Source: Virgibacillus subterraneus (GTDB lineage: Bacteria; Bacillota; Bacilli; Bacillales; Amphibacillaceae). Taken from it: a stretch of 64,000 nt of DNA. The position numbers and the translations under genes were made by a program. Below are positions 43,250 to 52,535 of the stretch, in pieces; position 1 is the first letter of the stretch; each line of letters begins with the position of its first letter. The notes under the pieces were generated by a model. That model saw only the letters and a list, made by a program, of their open reading frames with translations. It had not been told where the DNA came from and searched no databases. The stretch lies in assembly GCF_900110695.1 (NCBI RefSeq), contig NZ_FOEH01000004.1, forward strand, positions 350,848-414,847, read 5' to 3'.

Positions 43250-44044
43250 TTGCAAAATTACCAAAACACAAATAGGGCCAGACGATATAAAGCATATGTA
43301 AGCCAATTAGGTACCACTCAAATCCATTTAAGGAACCCATATGTGATTGCTTGGTGGTCAGCGGCTTTCCCCGGATTAGGACATCTTCTACTTTCCAAAT
43401 ATTTAAGGGGGTTTCTCTTATTTATATGGGAAATTGTTATTAACGTTAATTCGAAGCTAAATCTATCTATGGTATATACCTTTGGAGGACAATTTGATAT
43501 GGCAAAAGAGGTTCTGGAACCCAGATGGATACTTTTATATATACCTGTCTATATTTACGGGATATGGGATAGTTACCGGACATCGATTGATTTAAATAAA
43601 GTTTATTTACTTGCTGAGCATGAAAATGCAAACTTTATAAATTTTAAAATCACCTCCATGGAGATTAACTATTTGGATAAACGAAAACCCTGGGTGGCTG
43701 TGATGTGGTCTTTTTTCATGCCAGGAACTGGTCAGGTTTACATCCACCGAATTGTTGTAGCTTTTTTCCTTGTAACCTGGACGATTATCATTGTTTATTT
43801 TTCACGTGTTCTTGAAAGTGTAGATCTTTTAGTTTCAGGAGATATTAATTATGCTAAGGAGATACTGAATCCTCAGTGGTTAATGTTTTTACCCTCTGTT
43901 TATTTTTTCTCTATCTATGATGCCTACGTAAATACTGTAGAAAATAATAAATTATTTGATAGTGAACAGAGAACTTACCTAAAAAAGAAATACCAGAATA
44001 AGCATTTTAATTTACCCTTAAACCTTATAAAAAGGAGCAAGTGA
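43250..44044 (+). CDS. Membrane protein with internal duplication (TM2-like halves)
   Basis: A 264-residue protein with two related halves. Each has a Gly/Pro motif at a helix start (WWSAAFPGLGHLLLSKYLRGF and MWSFFMPGTGQVYIHRIVVAF), a second helix, a soluble loop ending in LEPRWILLYIPVYIYGIWDSYRT / LNPQWLMFLPSVYFFSIYDAYVN. This resembles doubled TM2/DUF5683-type membrane domains. TTG start after GAGGGGATA. It is first of three adjacent plus-strand genes (43250-44995), probably an operon. Function unknown. Confidence 0.72.
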   Translation: MQNYQNTNRARRYKAYVSQLGTTQIHLRNPYVIAWWSAAFPGLGHLLLSKYLRGFLLFIWEIVINVNSKLNLSMVYTFGGQFDMAKEVLEPRWILLYIPVYIYGIWDSYRTSIDLNKVYLLAEHENANFINFKITSMEINYLDKRKPWVAVMWSFFMPGTGQVYIHRIVVAFFLVTWTIIIVYFSRVLESVDLLVSGDINYAKEILNPQWLMFLPSVYFFSIYDAYVNTVENNKLFDSEQRTYLKKKYQNKHFNLPLNLIKRSK

Positions 44045-44048
44045 AGAA

Positions 44049-44525
44049 ATGTATATAATGGCCACTTTCGATCATTCAGTCTATTTGGAGTTAGCGCTTG
44101 CTTATTTGGAAAAAGAGGATATCCCTAAGGCGAATATTCTGGCAGTCCCCCTCGACAGCAGAAAGGAAAAAATGAAATTGTTTGATACCCTTCATAAATC
44201 GGACGGATTAAGCTTATTTGATATGGCAACCGCCTTTGCAACTGCTTTTGCTGTAATTGGGGCGAGCGTTGGATTCCATTTGGAATTGGGGCCGATTATA
44301 TGGGGGATTTTTGGAGCAGTAGGAGGTTTTGTTTTAGGATTTGTAATTAAACTTATTATCCAGAAGCTGAAACAAAATCACCGAATAAAAATGAATAACA
44401 AATCAACTGAACTTATTCTAATCATTCATTGTAATAAAAATCAAGTGGAAATAATTGAAAAATTACTTTGGGAACACTTAGCTTTTGGTGTCGCTGTCCT
44501 GGATAACAACTATCAAAGTCAATAA
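44049..44525 (+). CDS. Membrane protein with ferredoxin-like end, unknown function
   Basis: A 158-residue protein: an N-terminal soluble part (YIMATFDHSVYLELALAYLEKEDIPKANILAVPLD), one or two Gly-rich hydrophobic segments at 60-100 (AFATAFAVIGASVGF, GIFGAVGGFVLGFVIKLII), and a C-terminal ELILIIHCNKNQVEIIEKLLWEH segment. The layout recalls bacterial proteins with a split ACT/ferredoxin-like fold around membrane helices. It starts four bases after the preceding gene. Not recognised by name. Confidence 0.65.
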   Translation: MYIMATFDHSVYLELALAYLEKEDIPKANILAVPLDSRKEKMKLFDTLHKSDGLSLFDMATAFATAFAVIGASVGFHLELGPIIWGIFGAVGGFVLGFVIKLIIQKLKQNHRIKMNNKSTELILIIHCNKNQVEIIEKLLWEHLAFGVAVLDNNYQSQ

Positions 44526-44548
44526 CGAAAACAAAGGGATGTGGCAAA

Positions 44549-44995
44549 ATGATATTTTTACTTGTGTCTGTGGCCGTCTTTAACCTGGCAGCTATATTAG
44601 TACCAAAAAATATTTCATTGATAGAAATTTATGGCACAATTTTAATTTCTATTGTCCTTCATCTTCTCATAGATATTTTCCTTGATCTTAAATATAATTT
44701 GTATGGCTATTTTGATAAGGGGGTCGATTCTAAGACCTTGATTTTCACCTTTGGTATTTACCCTGCAGTAAATATAATAATTGTAAATTTATACCCTTTA
44801 GTCCATGGAATCCTCTCTAAAACATTATATATTCTTATTGCAACAATATTTGCGTTATCATATGAAGTTGCACTTTTGTTTGTAAATATTTTTTATCACA
44901 ATGAATGGCGACTTTGGTATTCTGCCATAATATATCCCTTCCTATTAATTCTGCTGTTTCTAAACAGGAAATTTCTTAAACATCTAGCGAATTAG
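44549..44995 (+). CDS. CBO0543 family membrane protein
   Basis: A 148-residue protein with four or five membrane helices. The LDLKYNLYGYFDKGVDSKTLIFTFGIYPAVNIIIVNLYP block matches the CBO0543 family of Firmicutes (LYGYF-x-KG, then IYP-x-x-N). These genes occur in spore formers, often near DUF3231 genes as here. AAAGGGATG precedes the ATG. No biochemical function is known to me. Confidence 0.78.
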   Translation: MIFLLVSVAVFNLAAILVPKNISLIEIYGTILISIVLHLLIDIFLDLKYNLYGYFDKGVDSKTLIFTFGIYPAVNIIIVNLYPLVHGILSKTLYILIATIFALSYEVALLFVNIFYHNEWRLWYSAIIYPFLLILLFLNRKFLKHLAN

Positions 44996-45058
44996 CATAT
45001 TCGAATAATTTATCAATGAGCGGGGAAATTAATCATAATGACTATATAGGAGGGAACA

Positions 45059-45872
45059 TTGTTGGAGAATACAAACGTTTTAACACCTGGGGAAAACTCC
45101 TATCTCGGTAATACAATGGCTGTGGGGGTGACAAGATACTTTATTGGTACAGCAAAGGACCCAGAAGTAGTCGAGTGGCTCGAAAATGCCCTTGACCTTG
45201 ATTCCTTTCAAGTACGTGGAGCGAAGAGTTTATTAGATCAGTCCGGTCATCCTTTGCCTCAAGGCTTTTCAAGTGAAGATTTAATTTATAAGGCACCAGC
45301 ACTATATAATGACAACGTTATTCTATTTGTGAAATATATTTTGTCAGAAGATGCTGGTCCGGTTTATACGATTGCATTGTCAGAGGCAACACGCTCAGAT
45401 GTACGCAATTACTACCTAACTGTTATAAATAAGTTAGTAAACTTAATAAATCAGCTTGTCATGCTAATGGAGAAAAAAGGGCTATTCGAGCCAAAAATTC
45501 ACCTGCCTGTCCCTGGAAGTATCGAAAAAGTACAAAAACAATCCTTTGCAGGAAATTACAGAGAAACACATGGACATTTTTCAATCACTAATGACTGCAG
45601 ACGAACTGCCAAACCTTCCTACGTGGGAAAGTGAAATCACAGATAGTACAGTTTCTCCTTTTTCAGAACGTTTAATGCTATATAAAATTTCGATTTTTAT
45701 ATCATCAACTGTATCTCGGTATGGTGCAACGCTAAGTTTGATTATGAGAAAAGATATCGGTGTTGAATTTTCACGTCTATTAGCAGAGGTATCGTTGTAT
45801 GGCGAAGACACACTTAATTTGATGATAGAATTTGGTTTCTTGGATCAAATACCAATGGCTAAAAGCAAATAA
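45059..45872 (+). pseudogene. DUF3231 gene with internal deletion and frameshift
   Basis: A DUF3231 gene split over two frames. The first frame encodes the N-terminal bundle up to about PVPGSIEKVQKQSF near 45546; from there the second frame continues with ITEKHMDIFQSLMTADELP and the conserved TWESEITDSTVSPFSERLMLYKIS and RKDIGVEFSRLLAEVSLYGED segments to 45872. Compared with intact two-domain members, about 50-60 residues are missing at the joint, and the deletion is not a multiple of three. Ribosome site AGGAGGGAACA and TTG start are intact. Confidence 0.8.
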
Positions 45873-45880
45873 TATTTATA

Positions 45881-46533
45881 TTGAGAACAGGTAAACAATA
45901 TGGGGATATGCCTAAATTACTATTACAAATTATATTAACATTTGTTAATTTTGTATCTGCAATTGTAATTGGTAACATTGCCAAAAGTCTTGCTACAAGT
46001 CAAAATCCAAGTATACCGAACAGCATTTTCGGCATTGGTTTGATGGACTTTATATATCCTTTTTGGTTTATTGATATTAAATCGAAAAGCGCAAGCAAAG
46101 TAACTACCGGAAATCCCGTATAGTTATTAAAGATGGTAAAATTATGGAAAATTCACTTCGTAAAACCAGATTAGATATTGAAGCACTTAAAGCATTGCTA
46201 AGACAAAAGAATGTGTTTTCTATGTCTGATGTTTCCTATGCCATTTTTGAAACAAGCGGAATACTATCGGTAATGAAAAAAGAGATAAAACTGCCAGCAA
46301 CAAAGGGTGATATGAATGTTTTAAGCATGACACCAAACCCCTATCCTATAGCAACAGAAATTATTTCTGACGGTGTTGTTAATACTAAAAACTTGGCTAA
46401 ATTGAACCTTGATAGAAATTGGCTGGAAGAACAAATAAATAATGCTGACGTAAATTACCTCTCGCAAATCTTTTATGCAGAAGTTCAGTCAGATGGCACC
46501 CTTTATATCGATAAAAAAGACGATATTATCTAA
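45881..46533 (+). pseudogene. DUF421 (YetF-like) gene, truncated and frameshifted
   Basis: Remains of a DUF421 gene. Only part of the membrane domain is left (LTFVNFVSAIVIGNIAKSLATSQN, then FIDIKSKSASKVTTGNPV), with the first helix missing or scrambled. A one-base change near 46122 breaks the frame before IVIKDGKIMENSLRKTR, after which the C-terminal domain (VSYAIFETSGILSVMKKEIK ... LAKLNLDRNWLEEQI) continues to 46533. It directly follows the decayed DUF3231 gene. Confidence 0.8.
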
Positions 46534-46741
46534 CAAATAATAAAACTAATGTATGTAATCGGCCCTAGTCATTGGGCCTAAAGTAAAATATTCCATTGTA
46601 TTATAGTTAATTGGCAATGCATAGTACTGTTCTGCCATATTCCCTTCCATTTGCATTTGTAAGAGCTTCATTAACTACTACCCTGTACTTCCTATTAAAA
46701 ATTGGGAAGGAAACTGTAATGTCCATTGTTTGAAATGAAAT

Positions 46742-47191
46742 TTATTTTTCATTATCTTCTTCACTTTTAATCGTATATTCATTCGTCTCCTCAGAAAACT
46801 CGGTTTGTAATTGATTTAACGGTCGTGAATCCTCACGTTCATCTCCATCAGTAAAACGATTTTGTATAAATCCGTGTATAAAAGGTTCGCAACAGGTGAT
46901 GAAGAAGGCTACCATTATAGAAAGAGTTACAATGGGAATTCCTTCTGCTAGAAACAAACTTCCCAGGATCCATAATGACAGAAATGCTAGCGGAAAATCT
47001 GCAATGGATGCCGTAACATTGCCGAATTTTCTTAGGATAAATAAATCTCCTATTAAATATGATATCCCTGTTACCAGTAAGCTTATCCAAAACAGATTAT
47101 ACAGGGTGGCATCATAGAATATCCCGAATATCGAGAAAACTGTAATAGAAATAGCGACAAATTTAAGTCCTAACGCTTTAAAATGATCCAT
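46742..47191 (-). CDS. DUF2512 (YndM-like) membrane protein
   Basis: A 149-residue protein with four membrane helices and an acidic hydrophilic tail (TEFSEETNEYTIKSEEDNEK). The FKALGLKFVAISITVFSIFG opening and the YLIGDLFILRKFGNVTASIADFPLAFLSLW block are typical of the YndM/DUF2512 family of spore-forming Bacilli. AGGAAAGGTGG precedes the ATG. It is monocistronic. Function unknown. Confidence 0.85.
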   Translation of the reverse strand: MDHFKALGLKFVAISITVFSIFGIFYDATLYNLFWISLLVTGISYLIGDLFILRKFGNVTASIADFPLAFLSLWILGSLFLAEGIPIVTLSIMVAFFITCCEPFIHGFIQNRFTDGDEREDSRPLNQLQTEFSEETNEYTIKSEEDNEK

Positions 47192-47400
47192 AGAATAAAA
47201 ACCACCTTTCCTAATTTGTATTTATTAGTGTTTGTCAATTCATCTAAAATATCACGATTATCATGAAAAGCTTTATATTTATATTGCCCAAAAAATAGGA
47301 TTAATTTAAGTGAAATGGATAAAATAAGGTTTGCGGTGAAATTATACTTCGGCAACAAGAAGTAACTTTTTACCTTAAGTCTAAAAATAGGAGGTTAGTT

Positions 47401-47568
47401 ATGGATAACGGAGACAAAAGTCGCAATAAGCGCAACAACAATAACAACCGGAACCAGAATGCTGACAATGTTGAGTTTGCTAATGAGAATGAGTTTGTTG
47501 AGGATTTAGATAACAACAACAATAATAACAACAGAAATAACAGAAACAACCGCAACAATCGAAACTAA
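47401..47568 (+). CDS. Asn/Arg-rich small protein
   Basis: A 55-residue protein with Asn-rich ends (a run of seven Asn, then three RNN units) around an acidic centre (ADNVEFANENEFVEDLD). TAGGAGGTTAGTT precedes the ATG and a strong terminator follows. It is probably disordered. The VEFANENEF centre faintly recalls the TEFASET motif of gamma-type spore proteins, but the match is too weak to name it. Confidence 0.65.
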   Translation: MDNGDKSRNKRNNNNNRNQNADNVEFANENEFVEDLDNNNNNNNRNNRNNRNNRN

Positions 47569-47581
47569 ATTAATGGTATTA

Positions 47582-47611
47582 AAAACCTGTATCACTCTAG
47601 ATACAGGTTTT
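47582..47611. terminator. Rho-independent terminator after the Asn-rich gene
   Basis: AAAACCTGTATC and GATACAGGTTTT form a perfect 12-bp stem with a 6-base loop, followed by TCCT; it may also serve the converging sdhB. Confidence 0.85.
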
Positions 47612-47639
47612 CCTATGTTCATCCTCTTGAAGATTCCAA

Positions 47640-48386
47640 TCAATCTGCACCGAAGAAGCTTTTGAATGACTGAATTGTAGCTTCCCTGTTGACTGCGCCA
47701 ATTGAAGTGGTTATCGGAATACCCTTAGGACATACTTGAACACAATTTTGGGAGTTTCCGCAGCCTTGTAGTCCGCCATCCTCGATAAAACCTTCAATAC
47801 GCTCATCTTTATCCATTTCTCCGGTAGGATGAGCATTTTTCAGTCGAACTTGAGGAAAAACAAATGGTCCCATAAATTCACTCTTATCGTTTACATTCGG
47901 GCACGCCTCTAAACAGACACCACACGTAAAACATTTTGAAAGCTCATAGGCCATTACACGCTTTTTTTCATTCATCCGTGGACCAGGACCGATATCATAT
48001 GTACCATCAATGGGTATCCATGCTTTTACTCTTTTAAGCGAATCAAACATATCTTCTCTATCGATGATCAAATCTCTAACAACCGGAAATGTACTCATCG
48101 GTTTTAAGTGTATTGGATGTTCTATTTTATCGACCAAGGTAGAACAAGCCTGACGAGGAACATCATTTATAAGCATTGAACATATACCACAAACTTCTTC
48201 CAAGCAACTCATTTCCCACTGTACTGGAATCGTGTTTTCCCCATCTTTATTAACTGGGTTTTGCCGAATATACATTAAGACCGAAATTATATTCATATTA
48301 GGGCTATATGGCACCATAAACTCTTCATCATACGGCTTTGAATTCGGACCTTCTTGTCGCTCAATAATTACATGAATGTTTTCCAT
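47640..48386 (-). CDS. sdhB: Succinate dehydrogenase iron-sulfur subunit (orphan copy)
   Basis: A 248-residue SdhB protein carrying electrons from the flavoprotein to menaquinone. The [2Fe-2S] ligands are in SCLEEVCGICSMLIN with a later Cys, the [4Fe-4S] ligands in CFTCGVCLEACP and the [3Fe-4S] set in CGNSQNCVQVCPKGIP. The length and the C-terminus match Bacillus SdhB. No sdhC or sdhA is next to it, so it is either a second copy or displaced from its operon. The ATG is preceded by AAAGGAGC. Confidence 0.92.
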   Translation of the reverse strand: MENIHVIIERQEGPNSKPYDEEFMVPYSPNMNIISVLMYIRQNPVNKDGENTIPVQWEMSCLEEVCGICSMLINDVPRQACSTLVDKIEHPIHLKPMSTFPVVRDLIIDREDMFDSLKRVKAWIPIDGTYDIGPGPRMNEKKRVMAYELSKCFTCGVCLEACPNVNDKSEFMGPFVFPQVRLKNAHPTGEMDKDERIEGFIEDGGLQGCGNSQNCVQVCPKGIPITTSIGAVNREATIQSFKSFFGAD

Positions 48387-48538
48387 ATCGAAGCTCCTTT
48401 AAAGTTAAATCAACAATTCTAGTCTCTACATATTGTAATCAAAAAACTTTATTTTAAACTAATTCTTTAATTTTTAAATTCAAAATAGATAAACCAAGAT
48501 TGTCAATTGGAGCTTTTCATTAAAAATCTATAGGCTAC

Positions 48539-49837
48539 TTATTGGAGTTTTTCTATAAAATTTTTCAATACATGAACGGTTTGTACGCAATTGTTTAAAT
48601 CAGACCACTCTGCAGGGTTGTGGCTTATACCATCTTTACTTTGTACAAACAGCATTGCGACGGGAAGTTTGTCGCCAATAATCATTGCGTCATGTCCTGC
48701 GCCACTTGGTAATTTATATGGCTCAATTCCTTGTTCATGGAATGATTGTTCAAGAATGTTCTGTGTTTGTTCCTCGATTGGAACTGGTTCTACACGCAAC
48801 TTCTCTTCATGCTCGACAGTAATTTGATGTTTTTGGGATATTTTCTTTGATACAGCCAATACTTCATCTACCAACTGATCCCTTGTTTCCAGAAAAATAT
48901 CCCGGACATCAACATATAAAATAACTTTTCCAGGAATTACATTCACGACATTTGGCTCAACTAATTGCTTTCCAACCGTTGCTACTGCTGAATCACTTAT
49001 TTGGCCTGGCAGCTTATTTACTTCAAATATAAAATCACTTGCTGCTACCAATGCATCTTTTCGGTCGTTCATAGGTGTATTCCCAGCATGTCCTGCTTCT
49101 CCTGTAAACGTTAATTCCAGCCAGCACGGACCTGCAATACCAGTGACAATTCCACATGGTAACTCCCTGTTTTCAAGCCTCTTCCCCTGCTCGATATGTA
49201 CTTCGACAAACATTTCAATCTCATCTAAATTTCGATTAGCCGTAGAATAACCTTCAATTGTTAATCCAACATTGTTAAGCACTTCTTCAAAGCTTAATCC
49301 ATCTTGATCAACGAGCTCTAATTTTTTCTGTAGATCAGCACTTCCGATTAATGCTTCACTACCATTTAGTCCTCCATTAAAACGTGATCCTTCTTCATCC
49401 GAAAAAATAACTACTTCAAACGGTTTTTCAGGCTTAAAACCAGTTTTATTCCAAGCTTCAACCACTTGCAACGCCGATAATACTCCAAGCGGTCCATCAA
49501 AATGCCCACCATTCGGTACGCTATCAAGATGTGAACCACATAAAATTGCAGGGAGTCCATTATTTTTTCCATCAAGTCGTCCAAATATATTCCCTGCCCC
49601 ATCCTCTCGTACATCCAGACCTGCTTCCTGCATCCAGCTTGAAACCAATTTTTTAGCCTGTTTCTCTTCTTTTGAAAAACCAGGACGATCTGATCCATTA
49701 TCGTCCGTTAGACCAATCTGTGACAGTTCATTTAATCGATAGGCTAATCGCTCCCCTAGAACACCGTCATAATTATGTTCAACGTTATATTGTTTCAGCA
49801 GCTTTTCATTTAACGATAAATAGTTATTCGTATCCAT
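48539..49837 (-). CDS. M20 family amidohydrolase (allantoate / N-carbamoyl-amino-acid type)
   Basis: A 432-residue zinc hydrolase of the Zn-dependent hydrolase/hydantoinase-carbamoylase branch. Metal ligands are in CGSHLDSVPNGGHFDGPLG, FSDEEGSRF and the late SGAGHDAM; the dimerisation insert has EVHIEQGKRLE and GEAGHAGNTPM. It hydrolyses allantoate, ureidoglycolate or N-carbamoyl amino acids; which of these cannot be told, and no purine genes are near. The ATG at 49837 follows AAAAGGAGC. Remnants of other catabolic genes lie upstream. Confidence 0.9.
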   Translation of the reverse strand: MDTNNYLSLNEKLLKQYNVEHNYDGVLGERLAYRLNELSQIGLTDDNGSDRPGFSKEEKQAKKLVSSWMQEAGLDVREDGAGNIFGRLDGKNNGLPAILCGSHLDSVPNGGHFDGPLGVLSALQVVEAWNKTGFKPEKPFEVVIFSDEEGSRFNGGLNGSEALIGSADLQKKLELVDQDGLSFEEVLNNVGLTIEGYSTANRNLDEIEMFVEVHIEQGKRLENRELPCGIVTGIAGPCWLELTFTGEAGHAGNTPMNDRKDALVAASDFIFEVNKLPGQISDSAVATVGKQLVEPNVVNVIPGKVILYVDVRDIFLETRDQLVDEVLAVSKKISQKHQITVEHEEKLRVEPVPIEEQTQNILEQSFHEQGIEPYKLPSGAGHDAMIIGDKLPVAMLFVQSKDGISHNPAEWSDLNNCVQTVHVLKNFIEKLQ

Positions 49838-49860
49838 TGTATCAGCTCCTTTAAAAAGTG

Positions 49861-49980
49861 TTAGAAAACTTAGCATTCATTAAAGGGATTCTTATGAAAA
49901 CGTATTTTGCTTTGGAGTGCAAGCCTTTGTTGCATTATGCAGTAAGAAAGTAATAATACTTTCTTACCTGCAAAAATAAG
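49861..49980. repeat. Dispersed repeat family R, copy 5
   Basis: One of the best copies: TTAGAAAACTTAGCATTC start, GATTCTTATGAAAACG, GTATTTTGCTTTGGAGTGCAA, then the palindrome GTAAGAAAGTAATAATACTTT followed by CTTACCTGC. It aligns with copy 6 over almost its whole length. Confidence 0.7.
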
Positions 49981-50044
49981 CATGGATTAGTATCCAGCTC
50001 ATTATGCAAAAGTAATTATTTAAACCTGTATACTTTTCTCTACT

Positions 50045-50165
50045 TTACCATCTTTTCAAGACAACCTGCACTTTATCATTATCAGCAAGTGAATAGATAT
50101 CCTCTAACGGATTTCCTTTGACGACAATTATGTCAGCAAGTTTTCCCTCCTCTAATGTTCAAACC
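50045..50165 (-). pseudogene. C-terminal fragment of an amidohydrolase (imidazolonepropionase-like)
   Basis: The minus strand reads TLEEGKLADIIVVKGNPLED, then IYSLADNDKVQVVLKRW and a stop. This is the standard C-terminal end of metal-dependent amidohydrolases. A stop codon (TGA) lies just before it and no start or upstream domains exist, so only about 37 residues remain. Confidence 0.7.
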
Positions 50166-50200
50166 TTGTCTCCAGCGTAGTAAAGCTTTAAAACAAAAAT

Positions 50201-50234
50201 AATGCTAGGCATCCGTTGATGCCTGGCATTTTTC
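50201..50234. terminator. Hairpin terminator
   Basis: AATGCTAGGCATC and GATGCCTGGCATT pair around CGTT, with T or A runs on both sides. Confidence 0.75.
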
Positions 50235-50289
50235 AAAAAAACTATTACATTTTATACCATGAAGTGACATGCGCTCCCTCTCACGTTTA

Positions 50290-50640
50290 CTAATTCACCT
50301 TCTTCGCCCCCTCCCAGTACATTTCCCTTAAGCGGTATTTCTGCAATTTCTCTGTTGCTGTTTTCGATAATGCTTCCACGAATTCAACCACTTTGGGTGC
50401 TTTAAAATGAGCCATATTAGACCTGCAATAGTTTATAATTTCCTTATCAGTCACATTCGAATTTGAATACAGCACTACAATTGCTTTAGGGACCTCCCCC
50501 CATGTTTCATCAGGTATTGAGATAACAGCAGTCTCCATAACAGCCGAATTTTTATATATACACCTTCTACCTCAGTGGAAGAATTATTTTCTCCACCGGA
50601 AAATAATCAAATACTTAGCGCGATCTCACGATTAACATCT
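50290..50640 (-). pseudogene. C-terminal remnant of an acyl-CoA synthetase (AMP-binding)
   Basis: The frame at 50290-50538 encodes METAVISIPDETWGEVPKAI to KTATEKLQKYRLREMYWEGA, the C-terminal AMP-binding domain with its catalytic lysine region. Further upstream, in another frame, SGGENNSSTEVEGVYI is readable, the expected preceding motif, so at least one frameshift separates them. The large N-terminal domain is absent. Confidence 0.75.
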
Positions 50641-50865
50641 TCGCATCACTAAGATTAATAATATATTCCAAGTCATCACCGGAAAATATCTATTCTTAAT
50701 AACCTTTGTGTTCATTGACTTTAAAGCTGTAATCATGCTATCTTTTGATGGTATAATCAATAAATGAAAGAATTTAAAGGAGAATTATTCCGATGTAAAT
50801 CAAAAATCCCCGATTACAACTATAATAATTACAATTGGACAATTTTAAATGAAAGGGATTTTGTT

Positions 50866-52452
50866 ATGAGTTTATATGATGAAGTTAACAAACGAAAAAC
50901 GTTTGCTATTATATCTCACCCCGATGCCGGGAAAACAACTTTAACGGAAAGGTTACTTTTGTTTGGAAATTTAATTCGCTCAGCGGGAACTGTCAAAGCA
51001 AAAAAATCTGGTAAATTTGCAACCTCAGACTGGATGGAAATAGAAAAACAACGTGGCATTTCGGTAACATCAAGTGTAATGAATTTTCCCTATGGTGGCT
51101 ATCAGGTTAATATTTTAGACACCCCTGGACACGAAGATTTTAGTGAGGATACGTACCGGACGCTTACTGCAGTAGACAGTGTAGTTATGATAATTGATGC
51201 AACAAAAGGGATTGAAGCACAAACAAAAAAATTATTTAAAGTATGTCGTATGCGTGGAATTCCGATTTTTACCTTTATCAATAAGCTGGATCGTGAAGGA
51301 AGAGAACCATTTGATCTATTAGAAGAAATTGAGGAAGTATTAGATATTGAGACCTACCCAATGAACTGGCCTGTAGGAATGGGCAAGCGTTTTCTAGGAG
51401 TTTTTGACCGCCATAAAAATCAATTTGTCCAATATAACGGTAACGAGGAAGAAATCTATATACCATATGAGGATTTGGATAAACCTGAACATCAGGAACT
51501 AGTGTCTAATTCCACATTTAAAGCAACAGAAGATGAGCTTGAATTATTGGATGAAGCAGGAGATAATTTTTCATTAGAGACTGTTTTATCTGGAAAACAA
51601 ACACCTGTATTCTTTGGAAGTGCCCTGGCACCATTTGGTGTGGAAACTTTTTTCGATACATTCATATCCATGGCGCCCGCACCGAAACCAAGGAAATCTA
51701 CAGAAGGAGTCATCCAGCCTGATAACCCGAATTTCTCAGGATTTGTCTTTAAGATACAAGCAAATATGAATCCCGCCCACCGTGACAGGATAGCATTTTT
51801 ACGAGTATGCTCAGGTAAATTTGAACGCGGAATGAGTGTTAATTTGGCAAGAACCAATAAGCCGATTAAACTGGCGCAGTCGCAGCAATTTGTTGCATCC
51901 TCAAGAGGTACAATTGAAGAAGCATATGCTGGTGACATTATAGGGATATACGATCCGAATGCCTACCGAATTGGTGACACGTTAATTGAAGGAAAAAAGC
52001 ACTTTGAATATGATGAGCTGCCTCAATTCCCTCCAGAATTGTTTAAAAAAGTAACAGCTAAAAACGTAATGAAAGCAAAGCAATTTAAAAAAGGTCTTGA
52101 ACAGCTTGTGCAAGAAGGCGCTATTCAATTATTTAAGAGACATCGTACTGAATCCTATATTCTAGGGGCAGTAGGTGAATTGCAATATGATGTCTTCAAA
52201 TATAGAATGCAAAATGAATATAATGTGGAAGTAGAGTTAGAGTCAATTGGAGAGCGTATTCCCAGGTGGCTAAAGGTTGATCAAGTTGACGAATCACTTT
52301 TTGATGAACGAAACATCCTAGTTAGAGATCGAGAAGATAATTATATTGTTTTATTCAGAAATGAATTTGCTCTACGCTGGTTCAAGGATAAACACCCTAA
52401 AATGGAATTAATTGATTTATTCGAAGTAAATCAATATGATCAAACTAATTAA
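50866..52452 (+). CDS. prfC: Peptide chain release factor 3
   Basis: A 528-residue translational GTPase that recycles class I release factors from the ribosome. GTPase motifs are HPDAGKTT (G1), RGISVTSS (G2), DTPGHEDF (G3) and NKLD (G4). The domain order and the [20 protein letters not shown] segment are specific for RF3 versus EF-G. I chose the ATG at 50866 ([17 protein letters not shown]), after AAAGGGATTTTGTT, which gives the normal length; upstream codons have no ribosome site. It has its own terminator at 52455. Confidence 0.95.
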   Translation: MSLYDEVNKRKTFAIISHPDAGKTTLTERLLLFGNLIRSAGTVKAKKSGKFATSDWMEIEKQRGISVTSSVMNFPYGGYQVNILDTPGHEDFSEDTYRTLTAVDSVVMIIDATKGIEAQTKKLFKVCRMRGIPIFTFINKLDREGREPFDLLEEIEEVLDIETYPMNWPVGMGKRFLGVFDRHKNQFVQYNGNEEEIYIPYEDLDKPEHQELVSNSTFKATEDELELLDEAGDNFSLETVLSGKQTPVFFGSALAPFGVETFFDTFISMAPAPKPRKSTEGVIQPDNPNFSGFVFKIQANMNPAHRDRIAFLRVCSGKFERGMSVNLARTNKPIKLAQSQQFVASSRGTIEEAYAGDIIGIYDPNAYRIGDTLIEGKKHFEYDELPQFPPELFKKVTAKNVMKAKQFKKGLEQLVQEGAIQLFKRHRTESYILGAVGELQYDVFKYRMQNEYNVEVELESIGERIPRWLKVDQVDESLFDERNILVRDREDNYIVLFRNEFALRWFKDKHPKMELIDLFEVNQYDQTN

Positions 52453-52454
52453 AG

Positions 52455-52500
52455 AATCAGCCGTTACCATGAGCTTAGCTAGCTTTGGTAACGGCTGATT
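52455..52500 (+). terminator. Rho-independent terminator after prfC
   Basis: AATCAGCCGTTACCA and TGGTAACGGCTGATT form a 15-bp stem with an inner AGCTTAGCTAGCT loop. Confidence 0.8.
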
Positions 52501-52535
52501 ATATAGATAAAACAAAAACCACCTAATTATATGAT

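Noticed and set aside
46580..46741. Possible small gene between the DUF421 pseudogene and the DUF2512 gene
   Set aside because: Only short frames without ribosome sites; an imperfect GGCCC/GGGCC hairpin near 46560 is the only structure.
47370..47558. A Leu-rich minus-strand frame opposite the Asn-rich gene
   Set aside because: The run of Leu is the complement of AAC/AAT codons; the plus-strand gene has the ribosome site and terminator.
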